A stretch of DNA of 64,000 bases from an uncultured Microbulbifer sp. (GTDB lineage: Bacteria > Pseudomonadota > Gammaproteobacteria > Pseudomonadales > Cellvibrionaceae): NCBI RefSeq assembly GCF_947504145.1, contig NZ_CANNGQ010000003.1:620001-684000 (forward strand), in the 5' to 3' direction. Below are positions 1-8,779 of this stretch, piece by piece. Position 1 is the stretch's first letter, and every line of letters begins with the position of its first letter. A model generated the notes under the pieces. The model saw only the letters and a program-made list of their open reading frames with translations, did no database searches and was not told the DNA's origin. The translations under genes were made by a program, and so were the position numbers.

Positions 1-67
1 CACTTTCCGGTTTTTGTAAACATGGCCCATCAAAAGGCCAATTGTCAGGCAAACTCACGCCAAACAT
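1..67 (-). CDS. Possible start of a gene running off the left edge
   Basis: On the minus strand an ATG at 67 opens a reading frame that stays open to the window edge (about 22 codons, beginning MFGVSLPDNW). It starts 10 bases after the halogenase stop codon at 80-78, so it could be the next gene of the same operon. There is no clear ribosome binding site and the fragment is too short to identify. A short inverted repeat (TGGCC at 23-27 and GGCCA at 36-40) lies inside it. It may equally be non-coding. Confidence 0.2.
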   Translation of the reverse strand, partial: MFGVSLPDNWPFDGPCLQKPES

Positions 68-77
68 GTCACGCTTT

Positions 78-1571
78 TCAGCACGCCGCAGATTTACAGT
101 AGTGATCAATAAATTCCATATGCGGCGGCCAGCTATCCACAGTGCTGCGCACCTGGTTGCGAATACCTGCAAGGAAGGATGCCAGCTCATGCTCACTCAT
201 CATGTCGGCAATGGGATGATAACTGCTAGGCATCAAACCCTGCCCCAGCATCACCTGTAACCAGGATGTCTCGCCGAACAGTTCCTCGCCATACTTATAG
301 ACACGGCCACTTTCCCGGAACATTTCCATTCTGTGTGCAAGGGAATCCGGAATATCCATCGCACGGCAATAGCGCCAGAATTCCGTATCCTCGCGGTCGG
401 TCAGCTTGTAGTGAAGAATAATAAAGTCCCGCACATTTTCCGTTTCATCCAGCACCATTTTATTGAATTCATCGATATCGACCTGTTTGATGCCCTGCGC
501 CGGGAACATCGTCAGCAGACGAATGATACTGCGTTGGATCAGGTGAATACTGGTGGATTCAAGAGGTTCAATAAATCCCCCGGATAGACCGACCGCCACA
601 CAGTTTTTATTCCAGTGCTGGCGTCGGGTTCCGGTGCGAAATGGAATGACCCGCGGCTCAATCAGCGCCTCGCCCTCTACATTGTTCAGCAGTTGCTGTC
701 GGGCTTCCTCTTCCGACTGATAGTGGCTGCAGAATACGAGGCCATTGCCGGTACGAGTCTGCAGCGGAATGCGCCACTGCCAACCCGACTCCCGCGCGAT
801 CGAACGGGTGTAGGGCACCGGGTTCACACTCTTGGATGTTTGCACCGCGACCGCACGATCACAGGGAAGCCAGTGCCCCCAGTCGTGGTAACCGGTGTGC
901 AACGCCTTGTCGATCAACAATCCGCGGAAGCCGCTACAGTCAATAAACAAATCCCCTTCCAGGCGTGCACCACCCTCCAGCAGCAGGGCCTGGATATAGC
1001 CACTATCGCGATCCAGTTGCACTTCGCAAATTTTCCCTTCCACACGGGTTGCACCGCACTTCTCCGCAAGTGCCCGCAGGTATTTGGCATACAAGCTGGC
1101 ATCGAAATGGTAGGCGTGGGTGCGCTTTTGACGCCCCCCGGTCGCAAATCTTCCCTCGCGCGCCGCCCGATGCTCCACGCAATAATCACCAATTTCCTGT
1201 TGAATGCCCTGCTGTAAGCCTTTTACCCAGAAATGGCTAAAGTTACACGCCCAGCAATCCTGCCCGGCATCGCCAAAGGAGTGAATATAGTCCTCACCCA
1301 CGGCCTTCCAGTTCTCAAAAGAAATACCGAGTTTGAAGGTGGCGTTGGTATAGGCCATCACCTCGCGCTCGTCGATACCGAGCAACTGGTGGAAAAGATG
1401 CAGCGATGGAATGGTTGCCTCACCCACCCCCACGGTACCGATCACTTCCGACTCCACCAGGGTAATATCCAGGTTTTTCCCCAGCAGTTTCGCCAGCGCC
1501 GCCGCTGTCATCCAGCCCGCGGTACCACCACCGGCGATCACCACTTTGCGTACCCGTTGATTGCTCGTCAT
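78..1571 (-). CDS. Flavin-dependent tryptophan-halogenase family protein (paralogue 1)
   Basis: This 497-residue protein belongs to the FADH2-dependent halogenase family, which chlorinates or brominates aromatic substrates through an enzyme-bound lysine. Seen here: the FAD-binding GGGTAGW near residues 14-20, the candidate catalytic lysine K80 in NATFK, the halogenase signature WQWRIP at 264-269, and GFIEPLEST near 332-340 holding the glutamate that positions the lysine. The active site looks intact. The ATG at 1571 was chosen because GAGAGATG stands just before it; a GTG three bases upstream is the alternative. It is the last identified gene after SapC and a cupin, downstream of a TonB-dependent receptor. 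Related halogenases beside such receptors (BrvH of Brevundimonas, the Xanthomonas enzymes) halogenate indole in vitro, but their natural substrates are unknown. It is probably not a classical free-tryptophan halogenase. Confidence 0.9.
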   Translation of the reverse strand: MTSNQRVRKVVIAGGGTAGWMTAAALAKLLGKNLDITLVESEVIGTVGVGEATIPSLHLFHQLLGIDEREVMAYTNATFKLGISFENWKAVGEDYIHSFGDAGQDCWACNFSHFWVKGLQQGIQQEIGDYCVEHRAAREGRFATGGRQKRTHAYHFDASLYAKYLRALAEKCGATRVEGKICEVQLDRDSGYIQALLLEGGARLEGDLFIDCSGFRGLLIDKALHTGYHDWGHWLPCDRAVAVQTSKSVNPVPYTRSIARESGWQWRIPLQTRTGNGLVFCSHYQSEEEARQQLLNNVEGEALIEPRVIPFRTGTRRQHWNKNCVAVGLSGGFIEPLESTSIHLIQRSIIRLLTMFPAQGIKQVDIDEFNKMVLDETENVRDFIILHYKLTDREDTEFWRYCRAMDIPDSLAHRMEMFRESGRVYKYGEELFGETSWLQVMLGQGLMPSSYHPIADMMSEHELASFLAGIRNQVRSTVDSWPPHMEFIDHYCKSAAC

Positions 1572-1596
1572 CACATCTCTCGTATTGTATTTATTG

Positions 1597-2673
1597 TTAG
1601 CGTTTCAGATCATTTTGTAATTTGGCCCGCAACTGCATGGCTGCATCCAGCGCCAGTGGCTGCTCCAGCATACCGCGGGCCCCGGGGGCGATATGCTCGG
1701 CCGCGCCTTTTTCCGCATCAAAAATATAGTAATCGAACAGCGCTTTCCACGCCTTGCGCTGATGAGCGGGCAAATTTCGCAACCCAAGCACCGCGTGTAG
1801 TAGCGCATTGGTGGGGCGCCCCATATAGGCTGCGGAATCCCGCCACCAATGGGTATAGAGTACGTTGAGCTGGCCCATGCTTTCCACGTGATGCCACCAC
1901 ATACCCGGAATATACAGTGCATCCCCGGCTTCCAGCACCGCGACCTGCGCATGATCGAGCGCGGAGCGAAAACGCGGGAATTTTTCGAAGTCCGGGTTGT
2001 GGAAATCCACCAGACTGATCTCCTGCCCTCCCGGTGCAAATTCAAGTGGACCCGGATACAGATTATTTATCTGATCCGGAGGCAACAGGGTAAAGCGGCG
2101 CTGGCCGGCGATATTACACGCAAGATTATTGGGGAAATCGTAGTGTGCGGCGATCCGCACTTTATTGCCGAGCCACAGGGAGCCTACCGGCGATACCGTA
2201 TGAACCCCCGCCTCGTTGGCGGCGGAAAAATGGGGAAACCAGTAACTGACTTCACTCGACGGCATGTAGCGCATGGGCGCATCCGATTGCCCAGCATGGC
2301 AAAGAATCTCATCCAGCAAAGTCCCCAGCGGCGTTTGCCGGACCTGAAAATTAAAGCCACTCATGTCTTCGTTGTAGAACACGCGACCACCGGTTTTCGC
2401 TTCACCGTAACAGCTGTTGACCGGGTATCCGCTGTAGTGCTCCAGCAAATAGTCGGCCATTGCACGGTCAGACTTTTTTGCCGCAGCCACCGATGGGAAG
2501 TGCGCACAGTAACCGCGCAAAATAAGTGGCTGAGTCACTCCGGCGAGATAGTCTAAAATCGTCTTCGAATCCGCCCCCCAGACTTCACGGGTCTCAGGAA
2601 GGCCAGCACGTTCAATAAATGGCGCGTCCAAGGTATCGCCCTCAGTGTGCCGCGAGGCGTCGGTTCTTTTCAT
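1597..2673 (-). CDS. Cupin-like (JmjC/cupin_8) oxygenase-type protein
   Basis: This 358-residue protein has a JmjC-like cupin fold of the kind found in 2-oxoglutarate/Fe(II) hydroxylases. The iron-binding facial triad is visible as H177-x-D179 (AHYDF) and a distal histidine in WWHHV (about H261). The region around residues 175-200 (RFTLLPPDQ) is typical of cupin_8 proteins. The substrate is unknown; family members hydroxylate proteins or small molecules. The ATG at 2673 lies inside the end of the SapC gene, an overlap of 32 bases, which points to translational coupling; a TTG three bases upstream is possible. It sits between SapC and the halogenase, a trio that recurs next to TonB-dependent receptors in polysaccharide-degrading proteobacteria. 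Confidence 0.85.
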   Translation of the reverse strand: MKRTDASRHTEGDTLDAPFIERAGLPETREVWGADSKTILDYLAGVTQPLILRGYCAHFPSVAAAKKSDRAMADYLLEHYSGYPVNSCYGEAKTGGRVFYNEDMSGFNFQVRQTPLGTLLDEILCHAGQSDAPMRYMPSSEVSYWFPHFSAANEAGVHTVSPVGSLWLGNKVRIAAHYDFPNNLACNIAGQRRFTLLPPDQINNLYPGPLEFAPGGQEISLVDFHNPDFEKFPRFRSALDHAQVAVLEAGDALYIPGMWWHHVESMGQLNVLYTHWWRDSAAYMGRPTNALLHAVLGLRNLPAHQRKAWKALFDYYIFDAEKGAAEHIAPGARGMLEQPLALDAAMQLRAKLQNDLKR

Positions 2674-3373
2674 CAATCAGGCGACGCATCTGGGACTGGG
2701 ACGCCATAACCATATATATGGCTTCAAGGAAGCCCGCCTCGTGCAACTCCTGCAAGTCTCCAGCATCGAGCCCCTTCAGCCGCTCCTCATTGATGGTATA
2801 GAAACCCTTAAGCTGATTGGTTTCGCCATTATTCAAGGTCACTTCCAGCGTAAAGGGCTCCAGTAGACCGTGCACTTGCAGAGTGCGTACAAATTTCTCG
2901 CCCTGCTCTATGCCCTGATGCACGGCCTCCAGCATATCGGCGACTTGATCCAGGTAGGTAGTGTTACCGCCGTATTCGAGAAACAGGGCTTCACCGCGCA
3001 CGCGATTCACCCGCGGATTATCAAGATCGATATGTATTACCCGCCGGCTTTTCTGAACGCCATCCTCGACATGATGCTGACGACCAATCAGGAAGGGCTC
3101 GCGACGGATGGCCAGGGGTATGTAAGAGGAATCCCATCCGTGCTCATTCAAAAAAAGATTCTCCCCGGGCTGCAATCCCAGCAACGCGAGTGGAAAAAAA
3201 TTACCGGTGCGGGCGTCTTTCTGGAAGAAAATCGGGTATTGCCCCTGCAGGGCACGAAATTCCAGGGGAAACGTCAGTGCGAACCATTGATCATCGCCAA
3301 GTGCAGCGGAGCGCTCGGTCACTACGCGCAACGCGCGGTGATCTACATTGTTCAGCAATACTGCATTCGTCAT
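2642..3373 (-). CDS. SapC family protein
   Basis: This 243-residue protein matches the SapC family, named from a Campylobacter S-layer locus but also common beside TonB-dependent receptors and tryptophan-halogenase-like genes. Recognisable features are the N-terminal segment following MTNAVLLNN, a central YPIFFQKD stretch and the conserved SYIPLAIRREPF. No signal peptide or membrane segment is visible, so it is probably cytoplasmic. The start at 3373 was preferred to an upstream in-frame start because GAGAG lies just before it. The biochemical function is unknown. It follows the receptor gene after a terminator-like hairpin, so it may depend on read-through or on its own promoter, and it overlaps the cupin gene downstream. 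Confidence 0.85.
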   Translation of the reverse strand: MTNAVLLNNVDHRALRVVTERSAALGDDQWFALTFPLEFRALQGQYPIFFQKDARTGNFFPLALLGLQPGENLFLNEHGWDSSYIPLAIRREPFLIGRQHHVEDGVQKSRRVIHIDLDNPRVNRVRGEALFLEYGGNTTYLDQVADMLEAVHQGIEQGEKFVRTLQVHGLLEPFTLEVTLNNGETNQLKGFYTINEERLKGLDAGDLQELHEAGFLEAIYMVMASQSQMRRLIDEKNRRLAAH

Positions 3374-3419
3374 CGTCCTACTCTCACCGTTATTTTTATC
3401 TGACGTAAAACTCTGTAGC

Positions 3420-3460
3420 AAAAAAAGCCGCTGCCCCTACTTCAAGAGACAGCGGCTTTC
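3420..3460 (-). terminator. Rho-independent terminator after TonB-dependent receptor 1
   Basis: Read on the minus strand, AAAGCCGCTG (3459-3450) pairs with CAGCGGCTTT (3433-3424) over a 16-base loop, followed by a run of T. It lies between the receptor stop at 3493 and the SapC start at 3373. It would either end the receptor transcript or reduce expression of the three accessory genes relative to the receptor. Confidence 0.8.
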
Positions 3461-3492
3461 CTTTGCCTTAACGAAACATCCTGTGAAATGAC

Positions 3493-6480
3493 TTAGAAGG
3501 CGTAGCGGGCACCGAGCTGCCAGCGTTCACCACCCTGATACAGTCCCATCAACTGGTACTTGTCACGGCCATGCACACGCACATACTCGTCGGTTACATT
3601 GATGCCTTCGAGGAAGACCTGCATGCCTTCGATCTGCGGAACCTCATAGCTGATGTTCAGGTCGATCTGACTGTAGGCTTCAACGTACTGGGGATGCTCT
3701 CCGGTATCCTGACCACGGGCGCTCAGAAACTCATCCCGCCAGTTATAGGCGATACGCGCCTGGAAGCCGTTCTTTTCATAGAAACCCACCAGGTTGGCGG
3801 AATCACTGAGGCCAATCATGGACTCCTGATCCATCAATAGCAGCGGATCGTATTGCAGATCGGAATCCACGATGGTGTAGTTCGCCTGCATACCGAATCC
3901 GGACTGGCCGAAGAAGTGCTGCACCGCCAACTCCATACCGTCGATGGTATTGTCGAGCTCGCCGTTCACCGGCTGGCTGATGCGGAACACGATATCGGGA
4001 TCGGTTTCCGGGTTGCCGGTAACCTGCACGGTATCGATTTCGCCTTCTTCGGTGTAGGTTACGTGGACGTAAGGGCTATCCGCGTAGTTTTCGCCGATAT
4101 ATCCAATAATCGTAGTGTCCTCACCAGCAGCAATCGCTGCCCGCGCTTCTTCCACCAGTGCACCATTGGAGGGGTTGGGGATATTGAAGATCGTTTTTTC
4201 GGTGAGACCGCTACTGATAAAGTTGGAGACTTCCTTGCGGAACAGGCCGACAGAGGCGTAACTGGTATCTCCGTAGTACCACTCCAGGGACATATCGTAG
4301 TTCAGGGACTCAAACGGCTTCAGTCCCGGGTTGCCGGAGGACCCACCACCAATACCGCTATTCGCCTGGCCACCAACACTGGTACCGCCTTTGATGTCGT
4401 TATAACCCGGGCGCGTGATCGCTTCACTGATCGCTGCGCGCGCAACCACTTCGTCGGTCAGGTCGATACTGAACGCGAGGCTCGGCAACACGTAATTGTA
4501 TTTACCGGTCTGGGTCAGGTAGTCCCGCGCATTGTCACTGCTCGACAGGGACACTTCGGCCCCACCGCCCCAAACCGCCGTGTCGAATGTCGGCACGATG
4601 GAGGTAGACACCACTTCAGTCTCCTCATAGCGAAGGCCGGCATTGACGCGATACGGCATGCCGCCCAGCTCGGAGCGGAAATTGTACTGGGCGTAGGCCG
4701 CGTTGGATGTTTCTACTGTGGTGCGGTCTGATTGCGCCCCCCAGTCGGTGGACGCGCAGAAAGCCGTGCCGCAGTCGCCCAATGCAGTAGACCGACCCAG
4801 GTCGTCCGGGTCGCTACCGTAAAGCTGCTCGGCAATTGCGCGTACCGCATTGAAGTCCCAGGCAAAGTAGGTATCCAGTGCGTTCTGATTGCCGTCGATT
4901 TCGGAGAAATCGCCCCAGGACATGTCAAATTCGTCGGACAGATCCATCTCCGTGAACAACTCATCCGGGAGATCGTCGGCGCCGCCAGCACCACCCCAGC
5001 TGTTGCGCTGTACAAACGTTTCCTGCGAGGTATTGCTGACCTCCTGACGGGAAATGCCAAAATCAATATCACTGGATTCATTCAGTTCGAAGTTACCACC
5101 GAAGCGGAACTGATCAATCTCAGAGTGATCTCGATTGTTCTGGAATACAGAACCGGTAACCAGAATGTCCGACGCCTTCACACCGTCTTCGGTAATGACA
5201 TGTAGTGCAGGCAGATCCTGGGTGAAATCAATGGTAGAGCCCTGACGAACCAGCGCCGCAAGGCTCAGGGTACCGCCGGTGCCCCAGGGACTATCCGGGC
5301 GACGCTCGGCTTCGGAGTGCTGCGCGTCAAACTCGAGACTCAGGCGGTCGCTGGCCTGCCACTCCAGATTAACCCCGAACATATCGCCTTCGAACACTTC
5401 GGCAGTGCTACCACCACCCATGGCCACATCGCCACCTGTGCCGAATTCGGAGTAGATAATTGGCGAAGAGATGGGGCCATCGGTCCAGATACCCTGCTGG
5501 CTTCCACCCCACTCACCCCAGGTGTGGTACACGGAAATATCATTGAACTGCTTGGCGATCTTGTTCTGGTAGTAGTTGTAATCAACGGTCGCCGTCACAT
5601 CTTCATTGGGCGCCCACTGCAGTACCAGCTGGCCGTTGGTGCGCTTGCGCTGCTGCTCTTCAAATTTGTACACCAGGCTGCGCGGCGTGGAGTAGATCTC
5701 GCCCTCACCAGGGCGATTCACCTGGTCTTCCAGTGGCAGGAAGGCACTCCAGTCGTTACTGTTGGTCACCCCGTCGGCACTGAACCAGCCGGGAATCGTG
5801 GACTGGGAACTGCCGCTTTCGCGCTCGGAGATATTGCCGGAGATGGCCACACCAAATTTGCCGTCGGCAAAAGTGTCGGAGTAAAAACCACTGAACTCAG
5901 GGGTCATATCGGCATCGTCGGAGGACTGATCCATCACGCCTTTCGCCGCAAAACGGATAGTGCGCTCTGGGGTTTCCAGGGGACGCGCGGTGAGCAGATT
6001 GATCGTGGCCCCCATGCCGCCCGATGGCAGGGTCGCATCACTGGTTTTGGCGACTTCGACACCGGTTACCATATCCGACGCAATATTCTGGAAGTCGAAG
6101 GAGCGGCCGCCGGTGGTACGCGCCAGCTGGCGCCCATTCAGGGTGACCAGGTTAAAGTCGGGACCGAGGCCGCGCACCGTCACCCGGCTGCCCTCGCCGT
6201 TGACCCGGTCAATGGACACACCGGAAATCCGCTGCATGGATTCCGCCAGATTCGTATCGGGGAACTTGCCGATATCTTCGGCGGAGATAGCATCCACGAC
6301 GCCCTGGGCGTCGCGCTTGGTATCCATGGATTTATCGAGACTGCCGCGGATGCCGAGCACTACTACTTCTTCCAGTGCTGTATCTTGTTGAGTTTGAGCC
6401 AGGGCATGGCCGCTCATGCCTGTCAGGGCTGTGATAGCCACCGCAATAGAATTCTTCTTGAATCCGGTCATTTTATTCAT
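3493..6480 (-). CDS. TonB-dependent receptor 1 (carbohydrate type)
   Basis: This 995-residue outer-membrane receptor imports a ligand using energy from TonB-ExbBD. A signal peptide ends near residue 28 (GHALA then Q). A TonB-box-like segment (EEVVVLG) follows, then a plug with IGKFPDTNLAESMQRISGV and VRGLGPDFNLVTLNGR, and a long beta-barrel ending in an aromatic residue (ARYAF). Size and plug motifs match the large Caulobacter/Xanthomonas-type receptors used for oligosaccharides. GGGGGAGA stands in front of the ATG at 6480. Upstream on the same strand is a sugar symporter; downstream are SapC, cupin and halogenase genes. The ligand cannot be read from sequence, but the surroundings favour an alpha-glucan oligosaccharide. 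Confidence 0.93.
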   Translation of the reverse strand: MNKMTGFKKNSIAVAITALTGMSGHALAQTQQDTALEEVVVLGIRGSLDKSMDTKRDAQGVVDAISAEDIGKFPDTNLAESMQRISGVSIDRVNGEGSRVTVRGLGPDFNLVTLNGRQLARTTGGRSFDFQNIASDMVTGVEVAKTSDATLPSGGMGATINLLTARPLETPERTIRFAAKGVMDQSSDDADMTPEFSGFYSDTFADGKFGVAISGNISERESGSSQSTIPGWFSADGVTNSNDWSAFLPLEDQVNRPGEGEIYSTPRSLVYKFEEQQRKRTNGQLVLQWAPNEDVTATVDYNYYQNKIAKQFNDISVYHTWGEWGGSQQGIWTDGPISSPIIYSEFGTGGDVAMGGGSTAEVFEGDMFGVNLEWQASDRLSLEFDAQHSEAERRPDSPWGTGGTLSLAALVRQGSTIDFTQDLPALHVITEDGVKASDILVTGSVFQNNRDHSEIDQFRFGGNFELNESSDIDFGISRQEVSNTSQETFVQRNSWGGAGGADDLPDELFTEMDLSDEFDMSWGDFSEIDGNQNALDTYFAWDFNAVRAIAEQLYGSDPDDLGRSTALGDCGTAFCASTDWGAQSDRTTVETSNAAYAQYNFRSELGGMPYRVNAGLRYEETEVVSTSIVPTFDTAVWGGGAEVSLSSSDNARDYLTQTGKYNYVLPSLAFSIDLTDEVVARAAISEAITRPGYNDIKGGTSVGGQANSGIGGGSSGNPGLKPFESLNYDMSLEWYYGDTSYASVGLFRKEVSNFISSGLTEKTIFNIPNPSNGALVEEARAAIAAGEDTTIIGYIGENYADSPYVHVTYTEEGEIDTVQVTGNPETDPDIVFRISQPVNGELDNTIDGMELAVQHFFGQSGFGMQANYTIVDSDLQYDPLLLMDQESMIGLSDSANLVGFYEKNGFQARIAYNWRDEFLSARGQDTGEHPQYVEAYSQIDLNISYEVPQIEGMQVFLEGINVTDEYVRVHGRDKYQLMGLYQGGERWQLGARYAF

Positions 6481-6820
6481 GGAGTTGTCTCCCCCATCGT
6501 CACGTCATTTTATTTATTGGTTTTGTCAGAGCGGGTACCTCTAGAGACCGCAACAGGGTAACCCGATCTGACGCCAGGCTATACTCCCGCCGTGCGCCAG
6601 ATTGCGTCGTCCCACCTTCACAATTTACCGTGAAATGGACTATCCCACCTTGATCCCGGCAAAGCGGGAACGGAAAAGACGTTTACATTCAGTAGGTTAC
6701 AAGAGCCGTGTATTTTCGCACCAGAACCATGCGCGAGGGGGCACATTTGCGAGCAGGCAGTCAAAAAAGCGGCGCTGCACAGAAATGACCAGTGAGACAG
6801 TGAGCTAAGGCGATACCAAA
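6481..6820. other. Intergenic region upstream of TonB-dependent receptor 1
   Basis: About 340 bases lie between the receptor start and the terminator of the symporter gene. It must hold the receptor promoter on the minus strand, but I see no convincing -35/-10 pair. No copy of the GAAAACGTTTTC palindrome is present. A small open frame at 6602-6808 on the plus strand has no ribosome binding site or recognisable motif and is not called as a gene. Confidence 0.5.
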
Positions 6821-6852
6821 AAGCAAAAAAGCGGGCACCAACTGGTACCCGC
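6821..6852 (-). terminator. Rho-independent terminator after the symporter gene
   Basis: On the minus strand GCGGGTACC (6852-6844) and GGTGCCCGC (6839-6831) form a stem with a short loop, followed directly by TTTTTTGC and a second T run. It ends the symporter transcript about 40 bases after the stop codon, so the symporter and TonB-dependent receptor 1 are probably separate transcription units. Confidence 0.85.
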
Positions 6853-6890
6853 CTGCCAATACAAACCTGTCGATCAAAGAGAGAGAAGAT

Positions 6891-8486
6891 CTACCACCAG
6901 GTTGCGTAGAGAGCAGTAAGCAATAACACCACCCCGAGCCCGGCCAGATTGAATGCCTGGTCGGTGGCGAAGAGCGCGTTGGAATCACCGTGACTACTGC
7001 CGACCGGGTCCTGCTCGTCAGTGCCCTGGGGGCGCTGCAGCAGCGAGGTGATCACCGCCAGCGCCAGGCAACACAGGAACACCAGCCCCACCCGGTCGAT
7101 AAACGGCAGTTCTGGCCAGGTCAGTTTCAGTACCAGCGACAACACCGCAGAGCCCAATGCCGCTACGAGCGCGCCGTTGGCGGTTGCCAGTGGCCAGAAG
7201 ATGCCCAACAGGCAGAGCACCACAATGCCCGGGGTAAAGAAGCCGGTGAATTCCTGAATATACTGGAACGCCTGGTCAAAGCTGCCCAGCAGCGGGCGCG
7301 CGCACACCGCCGCCAGCAGCAGGGACACGGCACCGGCAATGCGCCCGACGCGCACATAGTGCACCTCGCTCTGCCCGGGGCGCTGGTGGGCGTACAGGTC
7401 CATGGTAAAGATGGTGGCGATGCTGTTGACCATGGAACCCAGAGAGGAAACGATGGCGGCAATCAGCGCGGCAAAAATCAAACCTTTCAGGCCCGCGGGC
7501 ATCAGGTTCATCAGCGCCGGGTAAGCCTGGTCCGGGCGCGCCAGATCTGGCAGCAGTACCACCGCGGCAATCCCCGGCAGCACCACAATCAGCGGCATCA
7601 GCAGTTTCAGGTAAGCCGCAAAGACAATCCCCTTCTGCCCCTCGCGCAGATCCTTGGCCGCCAGCGCGCGCTGGATAATGTACTGATTGAAACCCCAGTA
7701 AGACAGGTTCATGACCCACATACCGCCGACCAGTACCGAAATGCCCGGCAGGCTGGCGTAGTGCGGGTTATCCGACGAGAGAATCATGTCGAACTTGTCG
7801 GGTACCCGCTCCACCAGTGCGCCAAACCCGGCAATCACGCCGCGCCCCTCGCCGATCAGGTCCAGCGCTATATAGGAAAGCACCAGCCCGCCAAAGATCA
7901 GCAGCACCACCTGAATCACATCGGTGAGCGCCACCGCCTTGAGCCCGCCATACAGGGAGTAGGCCAGGGCCAGCAACACCAGAAAGGCCATGCCACTCAC
8001 CAGGTCGACACCGGCGATGGTGTGAATGGTCAACGCGCCCAGCCACAGGATGGCGGTCAGGTTGACGAACACGTACACCCCGAGCCAGAACACCGCGAGA
8101 ATGGTTTTTACCCGGTTGTCGTACCGCTGCTGAAGGAACTGGGGCATGGTATAGATACGGCGGGCGAGGAACACCGGCAGGAAGTATTTGCCCACAATAA
8201 TCAGGGTGATGGCCGCCATCCATTCATAAGACGCGATGGCGAGGCCGATGGCATAGCCGGAACCGGACATGCCGATAATCTGCTCTGCGGAAATGTTTGC
8301 CGCAATCAGCGAGGCGCCCACCGCCCACCAGGGCAGGCCCTTGCCGGCCAGAAAATAATCCTGCGTGCTTTTTTGACGACCGTCTTTCTCCCGCGACACC
8401 AGCCAGGCAATGGTCACCAGCAAAACGATATACACAGCGACGACCACGGTATCCAGCACCGTGCCGCCAATCAGCGGAATATCCAT
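6891..8486 (-). CDS. Sodium:solute symporter (SSS family), probable sugar transporter
   Basis: This 531-residue polytopic inner-membrane protein belongs to the SSS/SGLT family, which couples sodium entry to uptake of sugars or other small solutes. Seen: about 13-14 hydrophobic segments, the family signature around YSLYGGLKAVALTDVIQ, and the sodium-site region SMVNSIATIFTMDLY. The length is normal for sugar symporters. GAGAGAAAA precedes the ATG at 8486. It is divergent from an MFS sugar transporter; the 293-base gap between them contains a LacI-type operator. It would bring into the cytoplasm the monosaccharide or disaccharide released in the periplasm by the nearby hydrolases. The exact sugar is inferred only from context. 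Confidence 0.9.
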   Translation of the reverse strand: MDIPLIGGTVLDTVVVAVYIVLLVTIAWLVSREKDGRQKSTQDYFLAGKGLPWWAVGASLIAANISAEQIIGMSGSGYAIGLAIASYEWMAAITLIIVGKYFLPVFLARRIYTMPQFLQQRYDNRVKTILAVFWLGVYVFVNLTAILWLGALTIHTIAGVDLVSGMAFLVLLALAYSLYGGLKAVALTDVIQVVLLIFGGLVLSYIALDLIGEGRGVIAGFGALVERVPDKFDMILSSDNPHYASLPGISVLVGGMWVMNLSYWGFNQYIIQRALAAKDLREGQKGIVFAAYLKLLMPLIVVLPGIAAVVLLPDLARPDQAYPALMNLMPAGLKGLIFAALIAAIVSSLGSMVNSIATIFTMDLYAHQRPGQSEVHYVRVGRIAGAVSLLLAAVCARPLLGSFDQAFQYIQEFTGFFTPGIVVLCLLGIFWPLATANGALVAALGSAVLSLVLKLTWPELPFIDRVGLVFLCCLALAVITSLLQRPQGTDEQDPVGSSHGDSNALFATDQAFNLAGLGVVLLLTALYATWW

Positions 8487-8649
8487 AATGATTTTCTCTC
8501 TTCCACAGGGAAATGTTGCGCAGGTGATGGTCTGCGGCTCCCGGGATTCAGTTATTGTATTGCCGCTTTAATACGGCTTTTTTCTCAGTGGTCGATCGAC
8601 AGGGGAATGCTAACGGCAACCGCAGGTGCAGGCCACCGGCGCGTCCCAT

Positions 8650-8683
8650 GAATACGTTTTCACAAAGTGGGAAAACCATTTTC
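8650..8683. promoter_or_regulatory. Degenerate copies of the GAAAACGTTTTC operator
   Basis: GAATACGTTTTC (8650-8661) differs by one base from the palindrome found intact at 8723-8734. GAAAACCATTTTC (8671-8683) keeps both arms but has one extra central base. They lie between the divergent symporter and MFS genes and may be auxiliary sites for the same regulator, allowing looping to the main site about 50-75 bases away. Confidence 0.45.
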
Positions 8684-8717
8684 TGCTGCTATTCGACCAA
8701 GGTCACCGGTTTTGCAG

Positions 8718-8746
8718 TTGCGGAAAACGTTTTCACCCCATACTCT
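8718..8746 (+). promoter_or_regulatory. Candidate promoter with embedded LacI-type operator
   Basis: A perfect palindrome GAAAACGTTTTC occupies 8723-8734. A plausible sigma-70 promoter surrounds it: TTGCGG (8718-8723), 17 bases, TACTCT (8741-8746), leaving a start site about 20-30 bases before the MFS gene at 8780. An operator in the spacer is a classic arrangement for repression by a LacI-family protein, and such a regulator is encoded at 25945-26958. The operator is seen directly; the promoter and its repressor are inferred. Confidence 0.6.
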
Positions 8747-8779
8747 CTATGGCAGTGATGGAAATAGAAAAACAATAAA

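Noticed and set aside
42-260. Small plus-strand open frame at the left end
   Set aside because: It overlaps the 3' end of halogenase 1 in antisense and has no recognisable product.
6670-6700. GAAAAGACGTTTAC as an operator copy before receptor 1
   Set aside because: It breaks the symmetry of GAAAACGTTTTC at several positions and is no better than chance matches in AT-rich upstream DNA.
6990-8651. Plus-strand open frame (553 codons) opposite the symporter
   Set aside because: Its product is rich in His, Gln and Arg without any domain, typical of an antisense shadow of a membrane protein gene.
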